Shown piece by piece: positions 37,366 through 50,213 of a stretch of DNA of 64,000 nucleotides (positions are counted from its first letter, which is position 1; each line of letters begins with the position of its first letter). The stretch is from Paramecium octaurelia (Eukaryota > Ciliophora > Oligohymenophorea > Peniculida > Parameciidae), in NCBI GenBank assembly GCA_905182995.1, contig CAJJDP010000122.1:180589-244588 (forward strand), written 5' to 3'. A program made the position numbers and the translations under genes. The notes beneath the pieces were generated by a model. The model made no database searches. It was not told the origin of the DNA and saw only the letters and a program-made list of their open reading frames with translations.

Positions 37366-37987
37366 ATGTCATCAGATAGACTTATTTAATCAGATAATAG
37401 CTCGACAAGTTCTTTAATGGATTGGAATAAGGCGAGTCAACTCAACGAAAAAGAAATCGGGTATAAGAAGTACAAATTCGACAGTCTGACTACATCATAA
37501 TTTTGGGCATATTGCATGGGTCATATGCTTAATGATTTATCAGCCGCGTGTTGGTTTAAGTATCGAGTTTATAATCATCATAGCTATCTGTTATTTTATT
37601 TGAAAAGAATAATACAGGTTGACTTTGGGTCATATGCAATGTTGTCAGGACAAGTTGCTGATGCATTGGCAACACCAATGGTGGGATATTATAGTGATAG
37701 AACAAAGACATCAATTGGAAAGAGAATTCCGTGGTACATAGGGTATTTTAGTGTATATTTCGCAAGGGGATATTTTGTGATAATCTTTTCATTTTTGCCA
37801 GTTTGGAATGGAAATTTAATATTGGATTGGATGAATATGAAGGATAACACAGTAGTATAAGTAACAAATACAAATTAAATCAAGGCCATTTATTATACCG
37901 TATTTCCAGCAATCTTTAATTTTGGTTGGGCCTCATTACAAATAAGTCATATGTCTTTGGTTCCAAGTTTAACATGCAGTAGATCAA
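37366..37987 (+). other. Truncated duplicate of the MFS transporter 5' end
   Basis: Same start codon and same first exons as the full gene at 38726, cut off by the N at 37988. It encodes about 190 residues, including GHMLNDLSAACW and GQVADALATPMVGYYSDRT. Because it ends at the ambiguous base it should not be counted as a separate gene. Confidence 0.85.
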
Positions 37988-37988
37988 N
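37988..37988. other. Single ambiguous base (N) marking an assembly join
   Basis: The only N in the window. It lies exactly between two identical 1359-bp blocks, as expected when two contigs with overlapping ends were placed next to each other instead of being merged. Confidence 0.9.
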
Positions 37989-39347
37989 CTTCATGCCCAA
38001 TATTTACAAGTTAGTCCAAACTATTACTGGCAGAATTTAAATATAATTCAGAACTTGATGAAACTTTTCCTATATTTTAATCAAACGAAAGTCGATTGAT
38101 GTTCCATTTAAAAAAAGATTTCTTTCCAATTGCTTATTGGTAGATCATGGTAAGAGGCTGGTGGGGAGGTAGAGATGGTCTAAGATTCTTTAAAGGAGCA
38201 TGAAATTTCATTAATCTATTATGTTTTAAGTTAAATATATATTATTTAAAAATTAGTATTTACAGTATAAATGTGAATCTCTCATGTAAATACATTTATC
38301 TCAAATACAAATATAAAAAATTCAAAATTACAATACTGATTAAATATATTGTCCCGTTTAGGTTAATTTCATTTAATGACAATAAGTATATATAGAATTA
38401 TGCTATAATAATAATTTACCCTTCTCATATATTGTAATTAATAAACTTAAGCAAAGTTGTATTGATTCTTTGTGTCTGTATTGACTTTTCTAAATATTGA
38501 ATCTATGAGCTTATTTGATCCAAAGTATTGGCAGACTATCAGTTTTTAATTTTAATGTAAAAGTAAATATAGATTTTCCATAAAAAATTGAATATTAAAA
38601 TAGTATTATATTGGGGATTAACACATAAATTTAAACACTTTGCATATTATTACATATTTTATGATGTAATAATTGAGATATTCCTATATAAAACAAAAAT
38701 TGGAAATATTAATAAATATTTGTAAATGTCATCAGATAGACTTATTTAATCAGATAATAGCTCGACAAGTTCTTTAATGGATTGGAATAAGGCGAGTCAA
38801 CTCAACGAAAAAGAAATCGGGTATAAGAAGTACAAATTCGACAGTCTGACTACATCATAATTTTGGGCATATTGCATGGGTCATATGCTTAATGATTTAT
38901 CAGCCGCGTGTTGGTTTAAGTATCGAGTTTATAATCATCATAGCTATCTGTTATTTTATTTGAAAAGAATAATACAGGTTGACTTTGGGTCATATGCAAT
39001 GTTGTCAGGACAAGTTGCTGATGCATTGGCAACACCAATGGTGGGATATTATAGTGATAGAACAAAGACATCAATTGGAAAGAGAATTCCGTGGTACATA
39101 GGGTATTTTAGTGTATATTTCGCAAGGGGATATTTTGTGATAATCTTTTCATTTTTGCCAGTTTGGAATGGAAATTTAATATTGGATTGGATGAATATGA
39201 AGGATAACACAGTAGTATAAGTAACAAATACAAATTAAATCAAGGCCATTTATTATACCGTATTTCCAGCAATCTTTAATTTTGGTTGGGCCTCATTACA
39301 AATAAGTCATATGTCTTTGGTTCCAAGTTTAACATGCAGTAGATCAA
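37989..39347 (+). repeat. Second copy of exact 1359-bp direct repeat
   Basis: Repeats 36629-37987. It begins inside the last SQOR exon, includes the SQOR stop (38201-38203) without the rest of that gene, and leads into the complete MFS gene. Confidence 0.92.
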
Positions 39348-40642
39348 GAAGAGACAAATTAAACTCCATAAGAAATACATTTTAATTCATAGCCGTATTA
39401 ATAGTGTATGTGACGGCAGTAAAAAAACATAATAATTTTAGTTAATATTTTTTTAATTGGCAAACAGTACCGATGGCACTGATTCAGCATAAGCTTTTCA
39501 ATATTTATCATTGATATGTGTTGCAATTGGGACAGCAACATCAGTGTTTTTTATATTATAAATAAATGAACCTAAACTAACGTCAGACTGTTCAAAATTT
39601 GCAAGAACTTTGCTAAGAATTCTTAAAGAAGTATATAAATAATTTAGTATCTCAAATAGAGATAAAATGGAGTTAGCAATCCAACAAAAGCTGCTTAGGA
39701 CTAAAAGATTACAAGAACATAGGTTCAAGATGAATAAAAGAATACATTTTCGAGTGATGATTTATAAAAATCTACTTCTGAATCACAAATAGATGGATAA
39801 GGAAATGTCAAATTGACAGATGTTGAATTTACAGATGATGAAGGAGAAGGTAGCTTACATAAATAAAAGGCTAATAGAGGCTCTATGTCTGAGGATGTGC
39901 ATGATTGGAAGTAATATTTTTGTTTAAATTTTAAAGAGAATGGTTTAGCTAAATGGCATTTTATAGATTCGGAATGGTTTACATGTTTTTTAGATTGTAT
40001 TGTAATGTTTCATCAACTATGATTTCCTTCTACATTGCAAGTGTTTTAAAGTTCACTGATCCGGATTCAGAAGAAGTCAAAGTCCCCATTTAAGTTGCAT
40101 TGATTCCTCTCTCTCTATATATCATGAGTGTTTTGACCAGTGCTTCATTATCGAAGTTCTATCAAGTGTTAGGCAAAAAAGTCACATTGACGTAATCATT
40201 TATTTTTTATTGAAGAATTGGGACAGTTTTATGTTTGCTTTCATCCTCAACTTTGATATTCCTAAATGAAAAAAACTCATACTTTATGTATGTTGTGTCA
40301 CCATTCATTGGCATAGCTCAAGCTATCACTTTGAATACAGGAATTACGCTTATTAGTGATGTGATTGGATTAAAGGGATCAAGCGGTGCCTTTGTTTTTG
40401 GAGCATATAGTTTTCTGGATAAGATTTCTTCTGGAATAGTCTTGTTCTTTTGTTCATATGGAAGTGTACTTGATGATGAAAATTTGGTTCGTTGGTTGAC
40501 AGTTCTTGTACCATCAATATCTTGTTTTGCTGGCTGTGTATTGGTTGTTACAGCACCTACAAAGAAGCAAGAAGATAATGTTGAAACCGAACAGAAAGAT
40601 GAGAGACGTACAAAATCTTTGGTAGATGAGTTGGCTACTTGA
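38726..40642 (+). CDS. MFS transporter, MFSD12-like (GPH cation symporter group)
   Basis: Six introns (24, 24, 23, 26, 26, 24 nt) leave exactly 590 codons (589 residues). The N-terminal half carries GHMLNDLSAACWFNYLL and GQVADALATPMVGYYSDRT (the ND and GQ-aD-xxTPxxGxxSD signature of the MFSD12/GPH group), then IGKRIPWYI. A long hydrophilic loop (about residues 270-350, acidic and Ser-rich) splits the two halves. The second half has EWFSQMAFYRFGMVYM, SLYIMSVLTSA, and the characteristic GSSGAFVFGAYSFLDKISSGI. About 12 membrane segments. MFSD12 moves cysteine into lysosome-related organelles; the substrate here is not known. Confidence 0.75.
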
Positions 40643-40684
40643 TTTTATTATATATAATTTATATATATATATTATTTTTAATTA

Positions 40685-40903
40685 ATGTAAAAATCTTAAT
40701 TTAGATTTGAGAATAAACCATCAAAGCAGTTTCCACTAGACAATAAAGTTTGGAAATCGCATGAAAATCCAACCAACAATGAAGAACCTTTAATTACAGA
40801 GGAATCAGAATTCGGTTTCTAAAACGAAATCAAACGAATTTTTAAGTAGATTTTAATTTTTATCTTAGCGATTCGAGGTGTCAACAATATACCAACAGCA
40901 TGA
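40685..40903 (+). CDS. Small hypothetical protein, 72 aa
   Basis: ATG 40685 opens a frame of 73 codons ending in TGA 40901-40903. The first 50 residues look coding (RFENKPSKQFPLDNKVWK...EEPLITEESEFGF) and the C-terminus is hydrophobic (ILIFILAIRGV), like a tail anchor. A further exon downstream cannot be excluded. It sits 42 bp after the MFS stop. It may be a small gene or a fragment; no family recognised. Confidence 0.4.
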
Positions 40904-41404
40904 TTATAAATAACTATACTGTCCATTCTATCTCATAAGCCACATTCAATCATGTAGATTAAGAGCTTGTACTATCCAAATAAATTTTAGGGTTAAGAAT
41001 ATCTAACTAACCAATGGGATTAATATAGATACAAATCAGTTATTTAATGATCGAGTTATTTTTATTTAAGTCTATTACTTTTTCTATTCTTTTTTCATTT
41101 TAAATTTTCTACAATTTTATTTTTCATATTTATTCATATATATTTTCAATTACATACTCATAATATTAATAGAAATATTAAAACACATTTTTGACATCTT
41201 CAGGAAAATATATTTAAAATAATGAGCTAATTATTTATTCGAAAGTGAAAGATAAAACTTGAAAGCATTTGTTGAATTAATAATTAAAAAGTATATGACT
41301 TAAAAAGATTTAAATTTTATTAATTTCTCATTCACAAAAAAGAACCAATAATTGTTCATTTATTATTTAGTGCAATTTTCTTAGAATAAATCACATATAA
41401 TAGA
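40904..41404. other. Intergenic spacer, 500 bp
   Basis: AT-rich convergent spacer between the small gene and the SRPK gene. A long forward frame without TGA crosses it, but it lacks a start and has no coding composition. Confidence 0.5.
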
Positions 41405-43481
<2,077 letters not shown>

Positions 43482-43548
43482 AATATACCACTCTTTATTC
43501 TTAAAATTATTTTATAAATAAAAGAATTCATAAATTCATGTCAATTTA

Positions 43549-44624
43549 TCAAAAATAATTTACTATTATTGAAAACAATGTTATCAAAATCATTATAACT
43601 CCAAACCCATCGTATATGGTAATTTTATGAAATTATTAATTATTTAAAACTTCAAGATACTTCAAATATCCCTTATCTGTTAATACTAATATTCCTTGAT
43701 TCCAGCATCTAAATGCTAAAATTCTACTATTTTTGATTTTATTTTATTATTCAAACAATTCAAGTAATTGTACTTTAGGATTTTATAATTATAATTAATA
43801 AATAACACTTTTTCTCATCTATTGATAATAAGAGTTAAATTACAGCATAAATTTATGTTCCATCCTCTGAAAATTAGATTTCATCAACTTGATCAATCTT
43901 ATAAAAGGATATTTATTCAATTGTAAAATGTAACATATAAGCATTTATAATCAGAATAAATTGTTTAGATTCATGTGCTTAATATCTGATAAATAAATTT
44001 GGCAATTCTTTGAATGATATTTTGTATGAGTAAAGTTATAAGAAATCTTATTCATAATTTTTGTAATAAAGAATTTTTATTTTTGCTTCTGTCAATACTC
44101 TACATACAATAATAACGAGTTATCCTTTTTGAAAATAATTGAATTAATCAATCACTTTAATATCTTTACAATTAGTAAATGACAATTTTATATCATTTTT
44201 TGTAATTCTTGTTTATTCATCCATGTATGCGATTGAACAATTAGAATAATTAATGACTGAAAAATTCAATAGTAATTCTTTCATATTTGTGTGATTTCTC
44301 TTCAGTTGGCAAACACTTTGATCTTCATTGTTCAATTATTGCACTCTAAAATCTCATACTCTATGAATCTATACATTCTTTGTCATATTCAATAATGGTT
44401 TAATTATCTACAATCAAATAATTCTGTGTTAGCCTCACTTTAAATTGTGGTTATGATTTGTTTTCTTAATTATCCAAAAAGGAGTGGAATAGAGAGTATT
44501 TAGATTTAGCATTCCTTATCATAAATTCGTCGTAAACTTCAACATCAATGGTGTCTTTGATTTCCAATTGAGGTATTTTTAATATCAACCAGATTATCCA
44601 TATGTATAATGTCTCAATTAACAT
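43549..44624 (-). CDS. Probable type I membrane protein, 342 aa, unknown
   Basis: Introns of 22 and 25 nt leave exactly 343 codons from ATG 44624. The N-terminus MLIETLYIWIIWLILKIP is a signal-peptide or signal-anchor segment, and the C-terminus ends in GFGVIMILITLFSIIVNYF, a membrane helix at the very end. The region between is beta-rich with several NxS/T sites (NFS, NYS, NCS, NHT) suggesting a glycosylated lumenal domain. Short repeats of the form hydrophobic-strand/turn (FSEDGTQIYAM, WNQGILVLTDKGYLKYL) resemble propeller blades but do not meet WD40 rules. Its start codon is only 16 bp from that of TRAPPC2L. Confidence 0.65.
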
Positions 44625-44640
44625 ATAAAATTAAATTAAA

Positions 44641-45051
44641 ATGTCTATTGCTTGTATTGCTATAATCGATTCATAGGACAAACTCAGCTTCATTGATTAT
44701 TACATCAATAATGAGGACCAGGTGCATTTCAAATTTCAAACTTACACAGCTCTGCAATTAATCAGCCCTGCATTATAAAAGAAATTGAATGGTGGAACAT
44801 CAACGGAACCATATTTAGGAGTATTGTATACAATCTATTTACCAAATAATGATTATGATGTGCATGCATATATAACGATAACACAATTGAAAATGATCAT
44901 ATTTATCAAGCAAGGAACAGAAAAATTAAACTTATTGGCTATTTTCGAAAAGATTTACGGATTATATCGAGCTTCTAATTTCAACCCATTTCATCAGACA
45001 AATCTTAATAAACTCATAAAACCAATGGTTGTAGAATTCAATGGAATATGA
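44641..45051 (+). CDS. TRAPPC2L: TRAPP complex subunit 2-like (sedlin fold)
   Basis: Intronless, 136 residues. MSIACIAIIDSQDKLSFIDYY, LGVLYTIYLPNNDYDVHAYI, KMIIFIKQGTEKLN and the end NFNPFHQTNL with KLIKPMV match the longin-like sedlin fold, in particular the TRAPPC2L branch (LGLLYPTEDYKVYGYVT-type strand and CNPFYNPG-type loop). Full length for the family (about 140 residues). TRAPP complexes act as Rab GEFs and tethers in ER-Golgi traffic. The start is fixed by the spacing to the divergent gene. Confidence 0.82.
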
Positions 45052-45082
45052 TTACATAATAAATTAAAAAAGTTCAAAAAAT

Positions 45083-47440
45083 TCAACAAAAGTATTTCAC
45101 TAAAAGTGTTTATAAAGAATCCAAAGAAATAGGTTTCGAAATAATTTCATTCATTCCACTCTGTTGAGCTAACTCTGCATTTTCTTAACCATTATAAGCT
45201 GAACACATAACAATAATCGACTTTTATCTTTCATTTTTCAATAGTTTAGAGATCTCTAATTAATTTATGATTTAATACTTCACTACTAGCAATGAATCCA
45301 TTCTTCCCTGGCATTTCAATATCCATAAATATTATTTTGTAAACCTTGCAACACCCATTTTACTATCTCTACTTCACTTTCTTGATTGCAGAATCCCCAT
45401 CATAAGCACTATCTGCCTTATATCCATATGTTTACAGCAATGCCATTAAAGTGATATGATTGAAAGGTACATCATCGACTATCAATATTTAAATGCATTC
45501 GCAATGATTCAGAAATTTCCTTGATGAAATGTATACTCTTTATGCTGAATTCTTAGAATCTGATCCTAAATCCTCCACATCTCGTATCGAGCTTTCCTCC
45601 TCTTTCACTATTGTACTGACAGACTCCTCAATTGAGAAGCTCACTACTGTGTAAAATCCCTTTTCGCTTTTTATCTGCAATTCCCCATCTTCACTTAAGA
45701 ATTTTACTATTCCTTTAGAAACTCTCAAGCCCAATCCCATTTTAATTGAACCTTTGGATTATTGGACAAATTGATTTTATAGGGCCAACATCTATTCGCT
45801 AGAGATCCCTTCACCATTATCCCAAACAGAGAAGATGCATTAAGATTCTCTCTTTTTCAAGGACAAAATAATCCTACCTCCTTGTTTTGTAAATTTGATT
45901 GAGTTGTTCATTAGATTCACCAATATCTAAGTAATTCTTAATTTGTCACTATGTATAACTATTTGATCATTAAAATTTAAAATCAATTCGATTTATTTTT
46001 AAGAGCATTCCTATTGAAATAATCCTTTCAGATCTTCAAAAATTTCACTTGCATAAAAGTTGTTTAAATTTAGTTTAAAATCCTCACATTCTATTTAAGC
46101 ATAATCTAAAATGTCATTTATTTAAAAAAGTAATCTACGACAAGAGATTATTGCAAGTTATAAATAGTTGTCATTCAGAGTGTCATCAATTTTTTTACTT
46201 AAAATTTGTAATAGAGGTAATGAGCTATTTAAGGGTGTTCGCAATTCATGACTGAAAGAATTTAATAAAGCCTATTGAAATTTAAATCGATGAGTCAACT
46301 CCTTCAATTCTTCTTTATCAGTGATGTTTTCAATTATGAATAAGAACGCTGGATCTTTGGTTTTCGTTTACAATTTTACCTCATACACTTTTATTTGAAA
46401 ATGTTTCTTCTTTACATGGAAATCCTTGACTACATGAAACTTAAACATGCGAGTCTAATCAGAGGCAACAGACTGATTATCTGAAGGATTAAGTTGTCTG
46501 TGACTCTTAGTTAAAAATTCGTTCATCACAAATTGAACATAGGAATAATTTGTTGTATCATGTATGCTGGATTAAAATGAGCCCTTATTTTGAATGTTGA
46601 CTTTCAATCTATCAGACAACCAGTTAGTCTTGTTAGATTTGATGGCAGTATTATTCTAATTGTGATTGGCTGAGTTCTGTTTCAATTTTCTCAAGGGAAC
46701 TATGTGAGGCTTTTGCTTTGTATGAGGAGTGGTTTTTACGGAGTTTAATTCAGCGCTGAAATAGTGAAAAAATAGATTTACTTGGATAGTAATTGATCTA
46801 AGTGATTCATGATTTAATCGGATTCACTTATCATCAAATAACTCATTAATTTCTCATTGTGCTTGATAATTTGGAAATTAGTGTCGATCAAAGCCAATCC
46901 GTATGGGAGACAATTGAGTAGGTCTTCATCAAGAGCCACATTGATGTTTCTTTCTACCTGTGGCGATTTCTCGTCTATTAGATTCTATTGGATTTATTCT
47001 GCGTAACTGAAGTGAGCATTGTGATTGGGTTGTCTTTGTGATAGAGAAGTGGGACTTGGTTTTCTAATTTCATTTGGTTGATTGTCTTTATAAAATATCA
47101 GATGGTTGAGTGGTTGCCAGAGAACAAATAGAGCAAAGTTGTGGGTTGTAAATTTTTCATAGAATTAAGCTCCAAGTCTAATAGATACATAGATGCAAAT
47201 TGTGTGAGTTAAAAATTAATAACATTTGTGCTATTTTTTCAAAACATCTTCTACGATCAGCAAGTAGATGAGGGAGAAGTAATTAGTTATGTTGTCCACA
47301 TTGTAAAAAACAGTCTCTAATTCAACAATAATGTTGATTTGAATCAAAATGTTGATGAAGTCTTGTCTTTTTTTTGCATATTCTGAACAAAAAATAATCA
47401 GGTTCAATAACAATCCAATTGAATTTTGAGTTATGGCCAT
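45083..47440 (-). CDS. Hybrid histidine kinase with receiver domain
   Basis: Introns of 26 and 31 nt leave exactly 767 codons (766 residues). Hydrophobic segments fill the first 130 residues (probably three or four membrane helices), then a PAS-like stretch (YGLALIDTNFQIIKHNEKL) near 230. The H-box is FSHELRTPLNSS (near residue 430); the N-box QILVNLMNNSIKFT, the G1 box VWDNGEGIS and the G2 box MGLGLRVSKGIVKF form the HATPase domain. The C-terminal receiver (about 640-766) shows ILIVDDVPFN, IIFMDIEMPGKNGF with the phospho-acceptor Asp, VMCSA and the late Lys in ISKPIS. All phosphotransfer residues are present, so a working membrane-bound phosphorelay sensor is likely. Ligand unknown. Confidence 0.88.
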
Positions 47441-47669
47441 AACATCTTTATGCTCTTAATTCCCTGCTTAAATCAGAGTAATTAAATTTTATAACATCAA
47501 TTAAGTTAACAATAGCTTTGTTTTTAATTGCATTATTATTATATAAAATTGGTAAAGAAATTAATAATTTAGAACTTCACTGTAAAAAATAATTCTAAGG
47601 TATTAAATATGAATAATGTAATAATCCATATCGAAGAATAAACATAAAAATTAATATTTATTTCAAAAA

Positions 47670-49188
47670 ATGTAAAATAATAACGAAGCATGTCTGTTAG
47701 AAGAAAATGCTAAATTACGAAAGAATCTGATTGAATTGGAGACCAATCTACAAGAATTAGTGAGACAAGATTCATTGATTGAAAAGTGGACAGTGATGAA
47801 GAATTTCGTGCTTGTTTCAACTGAGGTCGAGCGTCTGTCTTTGGCCTATGTGGCATTGGAGAAGTAGCATCAGACATTAATAAATGCATAGAGCAAGGAT
47901 GTAGTACATAGTGATTAGAAATTGAAGAAGTTGATAAATTAGTTGGAGGAATTGAATGAAATAATGATTGAATAATAAAAGAGAATAGAGGAATTAAATA
48001 AAAACAACACTTTGCTTAAGTAATTGATGAATGAAACTAATCACAAGATGTAAGTCTTGACAGATATAAATAAGCAATTAAAACAAGATGAGCAAATTCT
48101 GAAGTAAGAGAAATCAAATTTATAGAAACAATTATTGGAATCGAATGAGGAATTGAATAATGTAATGTAAACTCTAAAGGAATGTGAAGATATGTTTAAA
48201 AGCACTTTATTAAAGCAGGAGACAATCATCAAGAATTTATCTTAGCAAAATGAAGGTTTCAATTTGGAGAATGCTAAAAAGGATAAGCTGATTGATTCCT
48301 TGATGAAGAAGAACAATGATCTTATTAATGATATTGAGAAAATAGATAGAAAGTATACTGAGTAATCGCTTTAGATGAAGAAAGTATCAAAAATGTATGA
48401 ATCATTGGAATAGGAGTACAACAACTTTAGATTGCAACAATAAGGCAATCAATCTGAAGTATGCCTATTTTATTATTTGCACATAGTTTCATTCATTGAC
48501 AAAGAGAATAGAGCATAAGAATTAAGTATTGATAGACTTAGAAAATAAATACGATAAGTTAACTGTGATAGTCAAAGCATAGGAGGCTTAGTTAGAGGAG
48601 AAAGATTAGTAACTAAAACATTTGAAGTAGCAATTGATTGAGTAGTCAAATTTATTGAAAGATGCCAGAAATAACAATAAGTAAGTTAAAAGTGACAATG
48701 AGAGTGAAATTAAATAATTGAATACTCAAGTTAAGAGACTTCAAGAGAAAATAGTGGAGATAAGACAAGAACTTGAGAGAGAGATTGTTTTGAAAGAAAA
48801 GTTGCAACTTTAAACTCATAATTAGGATGCTGAATTTCAAACGCTATATAGTTAAAATGAGATTTTGAAGTAGGAATAAAAAGAATTAAAGAAATAGATT
48901 TTTGAATTGTAATAAACTTTGAATGTTGAGAAGAATATGCTTCTTAAGGTTTAATTGGAATGCACAGGCTTAAGAGATTAGATTAGATAGGCATAGGAGA
49001 ATAGTTAGGTTGAGGGACAAATGAATTTGGAAGAGGAGTGTTTTTAGTTGAGGAATGAATGTGAACAGTTGAGGAATGAGGCTTAATACTTTAAATATTA
49101 AAATTATTAGTAGTTGTAGTAGATTGAGGAACTCAGACAAACAAAAACATATTTAAGTAATATCTTAATGGACAGAAGACAATATTGA
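47670..49188 (+). CDS. Coiled-coil protein, 496 aa
   Basis: One 28-nt intron (48459-48486) leaves exactly 497 codons. Apart from a short stretch near residue 45 (WTVMKNFVLVSTEVERLSLA) the whole chain is heptad-like, rich in Leu, Glu, Gln, Lys and Asn. Many Gln codons are TAA/TAG, which would hide this gene under the standard code. No motor or binding domain. Probably a cytoskeletal or basal-body structural protein; no family can be named. Confidence 0.8.
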
Positions 49189-49221
49189 ATTGATTTAATT
49201 ATTACTATTAATTATAAATTG

Positions 49222-50022
49222 ATGAATACTTAGAGAGATAATTTACAGAGTAGAGGACAAGTGAGCTCAAGTCACAGAACATTTTAAGGCAAAAGAACCA
49301 AAACAGAACCGTCTCTGCTACCTAATTTTGATATCCTATAAGAGAATGTGAAGAATTAGTTTGCTCTAGGCCATATACGTGGCAAATGGCTTCATAAACC
49401 TTAGTATGTCATTCCAAAAACTGAGATATAATAAAAACGAGACGAAACTTATGGAAAAGTGAATAACAAATCGAAAACAAAAAAATTAACTTTCTTAAAA
49501 TTTGGATTTAGAATGCATGAAAAAAAGAACAATTATTATTTATAACCACTAATCAAATAAGTACATGATGCTTTTGGAGAATTGGCTAACGATGGCTCAA
49601 TGGGGGTTGTTGATTTATGGAGTGATAGAAATGTTAATAGATTGATGGATGCGATAGAAATGACTAGAGATAACTTGCTGGTCAGAAGGATGGGTAAGGA
49701 AAAACAAAAGAGTGATGAGCCTGGCTTGAATAGAGCAAATGAAAAAAAAGTTAACAACATTTTTAAATCAAGTGATGATGATACCTTTAAAATTAAGTTT
49801 CAATTAACTGATGTCGAAAAGCGAAGACTAACTAGGATAGCCATGCCTACATTATGTTAGTACATATAATATCATTATCAATTTAGTCAAATAAGACATG
49901 GGGATCCCAATGAGGGTATTGCAGCCATTGTCAATTCAATTGATGAATTGCATCAAGAAAACCTAGAAATATATACCAATCTGTATTAATAAATCAAAAA
50001 GATATAAAAAAATATCAAATGA
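49222..50022 (+). CDS. Hypothetical protein, 266 aa
   Basis: Intronless, 267 codons. The N-terminal 100 residues are basic and disordered; the middle has a conserved-looking block (HDAFGELANDGSMGVVDLWS, then RNVNRLMDAIEMTRDNLLV), and the C-terminus is helical with LTDVEKRRLTRIAMPTLC and EGIAAIVNSIDELHQENLEI. It does not match a family I know. It lies 33 bp after the coiled-coil gene on the same strand. Confidence 0.72.
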
Positions 50023-50213
50023 TTATAATTTTTGCAATCTTATTTTGTTTTGTTTGTAATTTTAAAAAGTACATGATATCATATAAGAAAGGAAATGGAT
50101 TTATGGGATTTGTACATGTTAAATTATGAGTGTATCAACGCAACACCTTAACAATATTTATTTTCTTTAAATCTCAATATTAAGGATTCTACTATAATAA
50201 ATTAAATTAAATA

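Larger units (their letters stand above)
36629..37987 (+). repeat. First copy of exact 1359-bp direct repeat
   Basis: Identical, as far as I can check, to 37989-39347 at a constant offset of 1360. It covers the last exon of the SQOR gene, the intergenic spacer and the 5' part of the MFS transporter gene. The copy ends directly at the ambiguous base. Confidence 0.92.

Noticed and set aside
36629-39347. Reading the repeat as a biological segmental duplication with two transporter genes
   Set aside because: The copies are identical, the border coincides with the only N, and one copy of each affected gene is truncated exactly there.
40900-41220. Extended forward frame after the small 72-aa gene
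   Set aside because: No start codon in a good context, hydrophobic and low-complexity AT translation; probably spacer.
49536-49760. Minus-strand open frame across the hypothetical gene at 49222-50022
   Set aside because: Fully antisense to an intronless 267-codon frame with better composition.
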